From the NCBI RefSeq assembly GCF_012926505.1, contig NZ_JABBNT010000001.1:620001-684000 (forward strand): a DNA stretch of 64,000 nt, read 5' to 3'. This DNA is from Pacificispira spongiicola (GTDB lineage: Bacteria > Pseudomonadota > Alphaproteobacteria > UBA8366 > Aestuariispiraceae). This document shows, one piece after another, positions 7,754-15,660 of this stretch. A program made the position numbers and the translations under genes. Position 1 is the stretch's first letter, and the number at the start of each line of letters is the position of its first letter. Under the pieces are notes generated by a model. It worked only from the letters and a program-made list of their open reading frames with translations, had not been told where the DNA came from and did not search any database.

Positions 7754-9480
7754 TCTCGTCTCCTGTCTCTGTTTTCCAGCATGGCCGGACTGACGCCGTA
7801 ATAGGCGTCGAGCTCGGCAACCAATTTTTGCATCTCCTGATCGCGGCGGGCATCGTCCCATCCGCGTTCCGCCGCGACGATCTCCGCAATCCGATCGAGG
7901 CGCCGCGCGGAAATCTCCCCCCGTATCGCCAGCGCCGTTCGGCGCAACACGATATCACCCAGCGTAACCGCGAATTCTTGGCGCAGCAGGAACGCGACCT
8001 CTCCCGTCGTCATCGAACAATCTTCATCCAGCGCCTTATCCCCGGGATAGGACGCACAAAAGGCGGCGACATCCCGCGCGCGCGTACCGTATAGATCGAA
8101 AAGATACGCTGCCCGGTCCTTGGAAAGATCATGGTCTGCGGATAGGTCGGAAATGAACGTGTCCGGATCTTCGGGATAACCTGCGCCGCCGCCGATCCGC
8201 AGGGACAGCGTGTCGCGCACACGCGGCCTGCCGAGACATTTCAGGGCCTCTGTCGTGGCTTCTTCGGCGAAGGCCCGGAACGTGGTCCATTTGCCGCCGA
8301 TCATACAGAGCTGCGGCGGATTCCCGTCCAGACGTTCGACGGAATGCCCCCGCGAGATGCGCCCGGTAAAATCGTGATCGCTTCGCGGCAACGGCCTGAT
8401 CCCGCTGTAACTGAACACCACATCGTCCGGCGTCACCTCGATCTCCGGGAAAATCAGCCGCAGGGATTCCAGAATGTAATCCCGCTCTTCCGTCTCGCAT
8501 CGCACGCGGGTGACCTTATCGACACGAATATCCGTCGATCCGGCCAGCACATTGCCAAGATAGGGAAAGACGATGCAGATACGGCCGTCCGAATTTTCAA
8601 AGAAAATCATATGGCCGTTGAGCGCGTCCCGCAGTGCCGGTTTATCGATGATGAGGTGAGAGCCCTTCGTGCCGGAGACGAACGGTTCCGTCGGCAGTCC
8701 GGCCCCGGCAAGCGCCCGGTTCGTTTCGTCGAGCCACGCGCCGGTCGCATTGACGACAAGGCTGGTCCCGATACGGATGCGTTCCCCGGTCAGAAGATCC
8801 GTCACCGCGAAGCCGTCGCCGACCCGCACGATGTCCGCATGGTTCAAGGCAATCGCATCCGGTGCATCGCGTTGCGCGTCGAGAATGAGTTCCACCCCCA
8901 ATCGTTCGGGATGACTGATCCAGGCATCGAAATACGTCGCCGACCAGCGCAAGGTTCCGGACAATCCGCCTTTCAATCCCGGCCAGGTGGCGGCGGTTTC
9001 AGCGGCATTGCGGAAGACATGCTTGGGCGTCAAACGCCGGTCGCGCGTCACCCAATCATAGAGCGACAGGCCGATCTTGACCGGCAAGGCGCCACGCTGG
9101 GCCGGTTGGCTCTTCCCGCCGATGAAGCCGACGGCGGCGTTCAACATACCGGAAAACAACGACGTGATCGGAATCGTCGTCGGCAACGGTCGGACCATGT
9201 GCGGCGCGTTGACCAACAGCGCATCGCGTTCCCGCAAGGATTCCCGAACCAGGCCGAATTCCCCGTTTTCCAGGTACCGCAACCCGCCATGGATCATGCG
9301 GGACGGCGCGGCGCTGCATCCCGAACAGAAATCCGCACGGTCCACCAGCAGGACCGACACGCCTTGTAAGGCCAGGTCCCGAAACACGCCGATCCCATTG
9401 ATACCGCCGCCGACGACGATGACATCGACGTGACCGGCGTTCCGGACCTTGTTCAGATTGTCGTCCCGTTGATCAGGCAT
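7750..9480 (-). CDS. FAD-dependent glycerol-3-phosphate / erythritol-phosphate dehydrogenase-like protein (GlpD/EryB family)
   Basis: A 576-residue GlpD-family flavoprotein. The FAD fold is VIVVGGGINGIGVFRDLALQG near the N-terminus, followed by SSRMIHGGLRYLE-type residues (here APSRMIHGGLRYLENGEF). SGTKGSHLIIDKP and YSGIRPLPRS are typical GlpD core motifs, and the C-terminal domain (after about residue 400) has the helical GlpD cap. The family oxidises the secondary hydroxyl of a polyol phosphate and reduces quinone at the membrane. With an FGGY kinase and an aldolase it most resembles EryB of rhizobial erythritol catabolism. The start at 9480 has GGGAA upstream; an earlier GTG at 9501 lacks a site. 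Which polyol phosphate is used cannot be told from sequence. Confidence 0.85.
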   Translation of the reverse strand: MPDQRDDNLNKVRNAGHVDVIVVGGGINGIGVFRDLALQGVSVLLVDRADFCSGCSAAPSRMIHGGLRYLENGEFGLVRESLRERDALLVNAPHMVRPLPTTIPITSLFSGMLNAAVGFIGGKSQPAQRGALPVKIGLSLYDWVTRDRRLTPKHVFRNAAETAATWPGLKGGLSGTLRWSATYFDAWISHPERLGVELILDAQRDAPDAIALNHADIVRVGDGFAVTDLLTGERIRIGTSLVVNATGAWLDETNRALAGAGLPTEPFVSGTKGSHLIIDKPALRDALNGHMIFFENSDGRICIVFPYLGNVLAGSTDIRVDKVTRVRCETEERDYILESLRLIFPEIEVTPDDVVFSYSGIRPLPRSDHDFTGRISRGHSVERLDGNPPQLCMIGGKWTTFRAFAEEATTEALKCLGRPRVRDTLSLRIGGGAGYPEDPDTFISDLSADHDLSKDRAAYLFDLYGTRARDVAAFCASYPGDKALDEDCSMTTGEVAFLLRQEFAVTLGDIVLRRTALAIRGEISARRLDRIAEIVAAERGWDDARRDQEMQKLVAELDAYYGVSPAMLENRDRRRE

Positions 9481-9544
9481 GGCTTTCCCGTTCACCGCCA
9501 CGACGGGCGGCGGTCGATGTGTTCCTCTAGGTGTTCGTGTCGGT

Positions 9545-10540
9545 TCAGGCGTCGAGATCGGTCAGATGCGTTCCGGCGGCCTCGCTGATGGCGTTGATAT
9601 CCGTTTGTGTCAGGCGAAGGCGTCCCGCCTTCGCGTTTTCCCGCGCCTGGTCCGCATTCCGCGCACCGCAGAGCGAGAAGGTGATACCCGGTTGCTGAAG
9701 CGTCCAAGCGATGATGACCTGGGCATGCGTCGCGCCATGCGCTTCCACGATCGGCGTGATCGCCCGCATAAGGCCCGCGACCTTCTGTCGATTGGCGAGG
9801 GAGAACCGCGGATTGTCCTTGCGCAGATCGTCCCCGGTGAAGACGCGATCCGGACCGATCTTGCCCGACAGCAGCCCCAGCGCGAGCGATGAGTAGCTGA
9901 GCGTCGATACGCCGTTTTCGATGCAAAGCGGCAGCAAGGTGGTTTCCAGGTCGCGCTTGACCATGGAATATTCCTCCTGCACCGCATCGAGTTGCCCGGC
10001 GGCCAGATAGGCGGCGACATCTTCCGGCGAGGCGTTGCTCGCGCCGATTGCGCGGATTTTACCGTCCTGTTTCAGACGCTCCAGCGCCGCCATCGTTTCG
10101 TCGATCGGCGTCGTCGGATCCTGCCAATGGGTGATGTAGAGGTCGATATAGTCAGTGCCGAGACGTTTCAGGCTCTGCTCGACCTCGTGGACGATCGACT
10201 CCCGGCCGAGATAGCGGTGCACGGGACCGCTGTCATAGTCGAAGAAGTGATTGCCTTTCTGAACATGCCAGACCAGCCCGCATTTCGTCGCAAGCACGAC
10301 CGCGTCGCGGCGTCCCTTGATCGCCTTGCCGACGATCTCCTCCGACAGGCCTTGACCGTAGGCGGGCGCGGTATCGATCAGCGACACGCCTTCGTCGATC
10401 GAGGCACGGATGGCGTCTATGGAGTCGGATTCGTCGGTTCCGCCCCACATCCAGCCGCCGATCGCCCAGGTGCCCAGCCCGACGACGGAGGCTTCAATTC
10501 CGGATTTTCCAATGGGGCGGGTCAGCATTTCAGGCGACAT
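9545..10540 (-). CDS. Aldo/keto reductase
   Basis: A 331-residue NADP(H)-type aldo/keto reductase. The barrel has the catalytic Asp in SLIDTAPAYGQGLSEEIVG (Asp and Tyr of the D-Y-K-H tetrad), the Lys in VVLATKCGL, and the His in DLYITHWQDP. It should reversibly reduce a carbonyl of the sugar or of an aldehyde product in the pathway. The ATG at 10540 has GGAGAG 8 bases upstream and overlaps the 3' end of the SorC gene by 11 bases; an upstream TTG (10555) is less likely. Membership in the cluster is clear from strand and spacing, but whether it makes or removes the pathway's ketose is unknown. Confidence 0.85.
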   Translation of the reverse strand: MSPEMLTRPIGKSGIEASVVGLGTWAIGGWMWGGTDESDSIDAIRASIDEGVSLIDTAPAYGQGLSEEIVGKAIKGRRDAVVLATKCGLVWHVQKGNHFFDYDSGPVHRYLGRESIVHEVEQSLKRLGTDYIDLYITHWQDPTTPIDETMAALERLKQDGKIRAIGASNASPEDVAAYLAAGQLDAVQEEYSMVKRDLETTLLPLCIENGVSTLSYSSLALGLLSGKIGPDRVFTGDDLRKDNPRFSLANRQKVAGLMRAITPIVEAHGATHAQVIIAWTLQQPGITFSLCGARNADQARENAKAGRLRLTQTDINAISEAAGTHLTDLDA

Positions 10541-11510
10541 GTTTCGACTCTCCAAATGTTGCGAGGACCTTGTCCGCGGTTTCTTCGTCGACGATCAGCG
10601 AATTGAGCAATCCACCGTTCAGCACGGCCTGGATCGGTTCGACCTTGCCCGCCCCCGCCGCGATCCCGATGGTGCGCGGACAGGCCGCAAGCTCCGTCGG
10701 GTCGAGCGCGACCAGGCGCGAATTGAGGGGATAATCTGCCAGGGTGCCGTCGCGGCGGATCAAATGGGCCAGGAATTCGGCGATGACGCCGCCGGTGACC
10801 ATCTGCTTGCGGTCGGGATTGGGCATCGGATGCAGGTCGAAATAGCTGGATCCCGGCGCGAAGATGGAGCCGATCCCGACCAGCGCGACCGATGCGCGAC
10901 GGGCAAGGTCGAAGACTTCCCGGATCGACGCCATGCCCATCAGCATGTCGCGTTGTTCGCGGCTTTCCGCGAAAAGGGGCGCATGGACAAGCATCGCCTT
11001 TCCGCCAAGTCGTTCCGCGATCTGCGTCGCGAGATGATTCACATCCGTATAGTATTTTCCCTGCACGCCGCCGGTCAGGGGCACGACCGTCACGTCGAAG
11101 CCGCGCTCCGGCTGAAGGTTTTCCGCCACGGCGCTGACCGCCTTCCCGCCCGTGATGGCGATGACGTCGCCGTCGCGGATGGTTTCCAACAAGTGGTTCG
11201 CGGCGGCGCGGCCGACCTGTTGCAGCGTTGTGTCCGGATTGCCCGACACGGTCGGCGCGACGACCACGGTGGACAGGCTCGCGGCTTCGACCAGTCCCTG
11301 TTCGAGATCCACCAGCCCCTGATACGGGCTTTCGATGGCGATCTTCACCATGCCGAGGCTCCGGCCCTGGGTAATCAGACGGTTCACCTTGGAGGTCGAC
11401 AGGTTGAGCTTCGCCGCGATGTCCGACTGCTTCATCCCTTCGATGAAATGCAGGACCAACACCGTGTGAATCTGCCGGATCGTCTCAAAATCTTCTTTAC
11501 GTACAGCCAT
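10530..11510 (-). CDS. SorC-family (LsrR/EryD-type) sugar-responsive transcriptional regulator
   Basis: A 326-residue SorC-family protein. The N-terminal sigma-like helix-turn-helix reads MKQSDIAAKLNLSTSKVNRL (about residues 26-45), and the rest is the phosphosugar-binding domain with GDVIAITGGKAVSAVAE and VGIGS...GVIAEFL motifs. Members are tetrameric and respond to phosphorylated sugars, which suits a cluster whose kinase would make the inducer. It lies between the permease and reductase genes and is probably autoregulated as part of the operon. Its likely targets are the palindromes at 15270-15285 and 15347-15362. LsrR and EryD are both relatives; the kinase and GlpD-like neighbours favour the EryD-like role. 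Confidence 0.88.
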   Translation of the reverse strand: MAVRKEDFETIRQIHTVLVLHFIEGMKQSDIAAKLNLSTSKVNRLITQGRSLGMVKIAIESPYQGLVDLEQGLVEAASLSTVVVAPTVSGNPDTTLQQVGRAAANHLLETIRDGDVIAITGGKAVSAVAENLQPERGFDVTVVPLTGGVQGKYYTDVNHLATQIAERLGGKAMLVHAPLFAESREQRDMLMGMASIREVFDLARRASVALVGIGSIFAPGSSYFDLHPMPNPDRKQMVTGGVIAEFLAHLIRRDGTLADYPLNSRLVALDPTELAACPRTIGIAAGAGKVEPIQAVLNGGLLNSLIVDEETADKVLATFGESKHVA

Positions 11511-11532
11511 GCTTCTTTCCGGAATATCGCGA

Positions 11533-12561
11533 CTAAGCCGCCTGTTGCCGTTTCTTGTTGATAAAATGGTCTACGGTCACCGCGGTCAGCAGGATCGAGC
11601 CGCGAATGATGTCCTGCCAGTAGACGGAGACATCCAGTAGCGCCAGGGAACTCGACACGACCGACAGCAGGATCGCGCCGAGGATCGCGCCGAAAATCGT
11701 GCCCGACCCACCCTTCAGGCTGGCCCCGCCGATCACCGCCGCGGCGATGACGTTCAATTCCATACCGATACCGAATGTCGGCTGCGCGGATCCGAAGCGC
11801 GCCATGTAAATCACCCCGGCGACGCCGCATAGCGCGGAACACAGGGTCGTCGTCAGGAACACCACCTTCTTGGTGCGGATGCCGGAATAGGCGGCCGCCT
11901 TCTCATTGCTGCCGGTATAGAAGACCTTCCGGAACAGGGTGGTCCGCCGCAGCATGAAATCGAAGGCCACGACCACGACGAGGAAGATCACGATCACCAC
12001 CGGGATGACGCCGATAGCGCCCTGGCCGATGAACTTGAATTCCGGCGGCAATGTGTAGAGACCGAGGGGCCGCCCCCCGGTTCCGAGAAGACAGGCCCCG
12101 CGCGCGATCACCATGACGGCCAGCGACACGATGAAATGGTGCAGCCCAATCCGTGTAACGAAGAACCCCATCACCGCACCGATACCGGTACAGGCCAGAA
12201 TGGACACCGCCGACGCCGTCCAGGGATCGACGCCCGCCAGGAAGAGCAATCCCGCGATCACCATCGCCAGCGCCGTCACGGACCCGACGGAAAGGTCGAT
12301 CCCGCCGGAGATCAACAGGATCGTCATGCCAACGACAACGATGCCCTCGACCGCGAATGCCATCGCCATGGCCCGCATGTTCACCCATGTCAGGAAATAT
12401 GGAGAGGCGAAGGACATCACCACGAAAAGAACCAGAATAATGGCGATCAGGCCCGTTTCGCGCATGCCCAGAAGACGCTTGACCGCCTCCGCGATCCCGG
12501 CCGGTTTCGGCGTTTCCGCCGACGGCTCCGCCAGTTTGTCCATATGCATTTCCACCCTCAT
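11533..12561 (-). CDS. Ribose/polyol-type ABC transporter permease
   Basis: A 342-residue inner-membrane permease of the RbsC/EryF type. About nine to ten hydrophobic segments can be seen, from the [14 protein letters not shown] segment to the [12 protein letters not shown] end. The conserved cytoplasmic coupling loop reads [17 protein letters not shown], followed by [23 protein letters not shown]. The start at 12561 overlaps the ATPase stop (ATGA); internal ATGs at 12549 and 12543 are alternatives. It is the only permease in the cluster, so it probably works as a homodimer with the double ATPase. Substrate is a sugar or sugar alcohol by family; no finer assignment is possible. Confidence 0.9.
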   Translation of the reverse strand: MRVEMHMDKLAEPSAETPKPAGIAEAVKRLLGMRETGLIAIILVLFVVMSFASPYFLTWVNMRAMAMAFAVEGIVVVGMTILLISGGIDLSVGSVTALAMVIAGLLFLAGVDPWTASAVSILACTGIGAVMGFFVTRIGLHHFIVSLAVMVIARGACLLGTGGRPLGLYTLPPEFKFIGQGAIGVIPVVIVIFLVVVVAFDFMLRRTTLFRKVFYTGSNEKAAAYSGIRTKKVVFLTTTLCSALCGVAGVIYMARFGSAQPTFGIGMELNVIAAAVIGGASLKGGSGTIFGAILGAILLSVVSSSLALLDVSVYWQDIIRGSILLTAVTVDHFINKKRQQAA

Positions 12562-14078
12562 GCCGTTTGCTCCCGCTCTTGTTCGATGGAGGCGAGATAC
12601 ATGATGTTTTCTTCGGTCATCGCGTCACCGGTCACTTCGCCGGAGATCTCCCCCTCGCGCAGCACGAGGACGCGATCGCAAAGGCCGATCAATTCCGGCA
12701 GTTCCGACGAGATGACGAAAATGCCCACACCCTGCCGCGCAAGATCGCGCAGGATACGATGGATTTCAGCCTTTGCGCCGACATCGACGCCGCGGGTCGG
12801 TTCGTCCAGGAAGATCACCTTCGGCCCGACCGACAGCATCTTTGCGATCGCCACCTTTTGCTGGTTGCCGCCGGACAGCGCGGATGCGGGCTGCCGAATA
12901 TGGCCGCATTTCAAGCCCAGAGACTGTCCCAACCGGACCGCCTGATCCGCCTCCCGCGAATCGTCGACGATCCCCAAACGGGTCGCCACCTGTTCCACGG
13001 CAAGCGCGGCGATGTTCGACGCGATGGACATATCCAGAAAAACGCCGTCGCCCTTCCGATCTTCGGACAGATAGACGATTCCCTGATCGATGCTGTCGCG
13101 ATAATGCCGAATGTCGATGGGTTTGCCGTTCAGGCGGACCTCGCCCGTGACCTTCCCTTCAAGACGGCAGATTCCCCGGGCGATTTCGCTGCGGCCCGCA
13201 CCGATCAATCCGGCCAGGCCCAGAATTTCGCCGCGCCGCAGATCGAAGGACACATTACGGAACCGCGCGGCCTCCGTCAGGTCGCGAATTTCCAGAATGA
13301 CCTCGTCGGATCGCTCATGCGCCGCCTGCTTGTCGGGATATAGAGTGTCGATCACCCGCCCGACCATGGCGGCGACGACATCGGACGGGGTGATGTCCGC
13401 CACATCGCGGGTGGTGATGTATTGCCCATCCCGGAAGACGGAAACGCGATCGCAGTTCTCGAATATCTCGACCATACGATGGGAGATATAAATGATGGAA
13501 ATGCCGCGATCCGCGAGACGGCGCATAATTCCGAACAGGATTTGTGCTTCCTTCTCGGTGAGGGCCGCCGTCGGTTCGTCCAGGATCAACACTTGGCAAT
13601 CCAGGGTCAGCGCCTTGGCGATTTCGACCAACTGCTGCTGGGATATCGACAGGTCCCGCACAAGCGCCGCCGGAGAAATGTCGCTGAGTTCGCGCAAGGC
13701 CGCTCGGGCGCGCGTGTCGATATCCTTGTAGTCCATGAGCAGCGACCGGCTCGTCGCCGTTGCGCCCATGCAGATATTCTCAGCCACGGATACGTCGGGG
13801 CATAGAGCGATTTCCTGATGCACAAAACCGATACCGAGGCGTTGCGCCACGGCGGGTGAGGCAATCTCCACCGCTTCGCCCCGGAAAAAGATCCGCCCCT
13901 CATCCGGCTGCAGGATTCCGTCGATGATGTTCATCAGCGTCGACTTGCCGGCGCCGTTCTCACCCGCGATCGCATGAATCTCGCCGGGCAGCAGATCGAA
14001 ATCGACGGATCGCAAAGCCTGGACGGGTCCGAAAGACTTGCTGACCTTGTCAATTTTCAGGATCGGTGTCTGTTCCAT
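12558..14078 (-). CDS. Sugar ABC transporter ATPase with two nucleotide-binding domains
   Basis: A 506-residue RbsA/XylG-type tandem ATPase. Domain 1 (about residues 5-225) has Walker [10 protein letters not shown] and Walker [16 protein letters not shown], with the unusual signature [15 protein letters not shown]. Domain 2 (about 245-500) has the degenerate Walker [10 protein letters not shown] expected for this family, signature [13 protein letters not shown] and [18 protein letters not shown]. It powers uptake by the permease next door. The ATG at 14078 is used; no strong ribosome site is present, and an in-frame TTG at 14090 is possible. A 91-base gap with a strong stem-loop separates it from the binding-protein gene. 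Confidence 0.9.
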   Translation of the reverse strand: MEQTPILKIDKVSKSFGPVQALRSVDFDLLPGEIHAIAGENGAGKSTLMNIIDGILQPDEGRIFFRGEAVEIASPAVAQRLGIGFVHQEIALCPDVSVAENICMGATATSRSLLMDYKDIDTRARAALRELSDISPAALVRDLSISQQQLVEIAKALTLDCQVLILDEPTAALTEKEAQILFGIMRRLADRGISIIYISHRMVEIFENCDRVSVFRDGQYITTRDVADITPSDVVAAMVGRVIDTLYPDKQAAHERSDEVILEIRDLTEAARFRNVSFDLRRGEILGLAGLIGAGRSEIARGICRLEGKVTGEVRLNGKPIDIRHYRDSIDQGIVYLSEDRKGDGVFLDMSIASNIAALAVEQVATRLGIVDDSREADQAVRLGQSLGLKCGHIRQPASALSGGNQQKVAIAKMLSVGPKVIFLDEPTRGVDVGAKAEIHRILRDLARQGVGIFVISSELPELIGLCDRVLVLREGEISGEVTGDAMTEENIMYLASIEQEREQTA

Positions 14079-14098
14079 GATGGCGCTCAATATCCGGT

Positions 14099-14150
14099 GC
14101 GGGTCCGATCCCCCGAACCCGCCTGCCCCTGGGAGTATGGAGCAGGCGGG
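14099..14150 (-). promoter_or_regulatory. Intercistronic stem-loop with an alternative stem between binding-protein and ATPase genes
   Basis: A perfect 9-bp stem (14118-14126 with 14142-14150, CCCGCCTGC/GCAGGCGGG, 15-base loop) stands in the gap after the binding-protein stop. A second 6-bp stem (14099-14104 with 14117-14122) uses part of the same left arm, so the two are mutually exclusive. There is no T-run after it, so it is more likely an RNA-processing or partial-attenuation element that keeps binding-protein mRNA above transporter mRNA than a full terminator. Confidence 0.5.
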
Positions 14151-14169
14151 CCAAGGGCGTTACGGGACC

Positions 14170-15189
14170 TCAGTTCGGATCCCGACCCTGCATATAGGCG
14201 TTCAGATCGAACGACTCCGCGTTGTCCTTGGTGATCACCGCGAAACCGTTGTCGACGAACGGGATTTGCATCGGATTGTAGCCCGACACCTTATAGTCGT
14301 TGAATGGATCGAACATATCGGAATGCGCCGCCATGAACGTCGCGACGAAGCCCATGAAGCCCTGCATGCCCTGGTTCGGGTTCAAGGCCATGTGGATGTT
14401 GCCGGCCTTGATATGCTCAAGCGTCGTCGGCGTGACGTCCGCATGCATGATCAGCACGTCGGCCTTCGCCTCCAGCACCGCCGCCACGGCCCCTTCCGCC
14501 GATCCGGCTTCCGGAATCCACAACGCACCCAGATTGGGATTGGCCTGCAGGATCGACGCCGTCGCCCGGTAGGCGGCGTTGCTGTCCTGGTTCGTGGCCT
14601 GGCGACCGACCAGTTTCATATTCGGATAGTGCTGTTCCATATAGGAGATCAGCGCCGTCACCCGCAGATCGTGGTTGCTCTGCCCCGGATTTTCGAGAAC
14701 CGCATATTCGGCGCTGTCGCCGATCTGCTTCACGATCTCTTCCGCCGCGAAACGCGCTTCGGCGAGATTGTCCGAGGTGATGTAGGCAGACCGTTTCGAC
14801 TTCGGCGAATCCGCCGCGAAGGTCACGACCTCGATGCCGCTGTCGATGGCGCGGTCGATCGGCTCGATAAAGGGATCGGACTGCATCGGATGCAGCAGGA
14901 CACCCGCCGGCTGCTTCACCAGATCCTGTTCGAAGGATGCGATCTGTTTGGTGATGTCGTAATCCGGTGTGCCCGAGAAGATCGTCTCGCAGCCCATCGC
15001 TTCCGCCGCCTGCTTGAAGCCCTGATAGACCGGCACCCAATAGGGATGCGCCGACACCATGACGTTCATGATGTAGGTTTCACCCGGTTCGCACTGAAAT
15101 TTGCTTTCCGCCGACGCCGTCGTGGCCGTCGTCAGCATCGCGGCCACCGCCGCCGAGGCGAGTGCCCCGGTAATTCCTAACCGTCTCAT
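14170..15189 (-). CDS. Periplasmic sugar-binding protein of the ABC importer
   Basis: A 339-residue periplasmic binding protein of the RbsB type. It has a Sec signal peptide (MRRLGITGALASAAVAAML, cleavage after about ASA at residue 27). The first domain begins with NVMVSAHPYWVPVYQGFKQAA and the hinge stretch PAGVLLHPMQSDPFIEPIDRAIDSG. AGGAGG lies 5 bases before the ATG, the strongest ribosome site in the cluster, as expected for the protein needed in excess. It is the first gene of the nine-gene cluster and follows a regulatory region of about 470 bases. Ligand unknown; sugar, polyol or a similar small carbohydrate. Confidence 0.9.
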   Translation of the reverse strand: MRRLGITGALASAAVAAMLTTATTASAESKFQCEPGETYIMNVMVSAHPYWVPVYQGFKQAAEAMGCETIFSGTPDYDITKQIASFEQDLVKQPAGVLLHPMQSDPFIEPIDRAIDSGIEVVTFAADSPKSKRSAYITSDNLAEARFAAEEIVKQIGDSAEYAVLENPGQSNHDLRVTALISYMEQHYPNMKLVGRQATNQDSNAAYRATASILQANPNLGALWIPEAGSAEGAVAAVLEAKADVLIMHADVTPTTLEHIKAGNIHMALNPNQGMQGFMGFVATFMAAHSDMFDPFNDYKVSGYNPMQIPFVDNGFAVITKDNAESFDLNAYMQGRDPN

Positions 15190-15269
15190 CGTTTCCTCCT
15201 GTTTGAGCTTTTGCTGCTCTTGGCACCAAATATTTCAACATTTGATGTCAGATGCAATTTTTTTCATGA

Positions 15270-15285
15270 TGCAATTATTATTGCA
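15270..15285. promoter_or_regulatory. Operator-like inverted repeat near the putative transcription start
   Basis: TGCAATTATTATTGCA has perfect 6-base arms (TGCAAT/ATTGCA) around four bases. The word GATGCAATT also occurs as a direct repeat at 15251-15259 and 15268-15276. The palindrome would cover the transcription start of the promoter at 15293-15322, the classical place for a repressor such as the cluster's SorC protein. Binding is inferred. Confidence 0.5.
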
Positions 15286-15292
15286 CACAGAG

Positions 15293-15322
15293 TCTGTAGC
15301 GGACGGAGCGGAAGGGCGTCAA
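15293..15322 (-). promoter_or_regulatory. Candidate sigma-70 promoter of the nine-gene polyol cluster
   Basis: Read on the minus strand: TTGACG (15322-15317) as -35, an 18-base spacer and TACAGA (15298-15293) as -10. The downstream start would fall in or beside the palindrome at 15270-15285. The -10 is only a moderate match, in keeping with a regulated promoter. Confidence 0.4.
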
Positions 15323-15346
15323 CAAAAATGATAAAAAATTCTTACA

Positions 15347-15362
15347 GTGAAATTTATTTCAC
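15347..15362. promoter_or_regulatory. Second operator-like palindrome upstream of the cluster
   Basis: GTGAAATTTATTTCAC: perfect 7-base arms around TT, about 25 bases upstream of the candidate -35. It could be an activator or auxiliary repressor site. It differs in sequence from the palindrome at 15270, so it may serve a different protein. Confidence 0.45.
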
Positions 15363-15428
15363 ACTAGAGTTGCCGTGAGCATCGTTGGCATTGCGGACGA
15401 CACGGAAAACGGCTCTCATAACCGCTAA

Positions 15429-15552
15429 CCCGTCCGTTGGACTGTCCTAGGGAACGTGAAGAGCGTTTGGCTCGCGTTCTATGTCCGTCGATCAAACCGG
15501 ACGGGCTCGATAAAGCCGACAAACTCGCGAACCGGCTTTAACAGCTATCGAG
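15429..15552. other. Non-coding block of nested and adjacent hairpins, possible structured RNA
   Basis: Within the 470-base gap between the binding-protein gene and the amidohydrolase I see no gene, but 124 bases fold strongly on paper. An 8-bp stem (15429-15436 with 15498-15505, CCCGTCCG/CGGACGGG) encloses an inner hairpin (15452-15456 with 15475-15479, then 15461-15464 with 15470-15473). A third hairpin follows at once (15506-15511 with 15547-15552, continued by 15512-15518 with 15533-15539, 7-base bulge). Strand is undecided. It could be a leader, a 3' end of the amidohydrolase transcript, or a small RNA. Confidence 0.35.
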
Positions 15553-15660
15553 GCAAAAGCGTGTCAGCACCCGGCCACGAACAGTCGGGGTCAGGATCGA
15601 CCGCAGGGAGTGGGCCGAAGACGTGCATATAAGACGAAACGTCCGCATACTGTCATGTTG

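Noticed and set aside
14118-14150. Rho-independent terminator between the binding-protein and ATPase genes
   Set aside because: The stem has no T-run after it and the downstream genes of the operon need read-through, so it is listed as a processing or attenuation stem.
6905-15189. AI-2 (Lsr) quorum-signal uptake and processing system, suggested by the SorC regulator, LsrF-like aldolase, kinase and sugar importer
   Set aside because: A GlpD-like dehydrogenase, aldo/keto reductase and GMC enzyme are not part of Lsr, there is only one permease gene, no lsrG is seen, and the kinase reads as LyxK/EryA-like.
15347-15362. CRP/FNR-type site
   Set aside because: The arms GTGAAAT/ATTTCAC around two bases do not fit the TGTGA-N6-TCACA or TTGAT-N4-ATCAA spacing.
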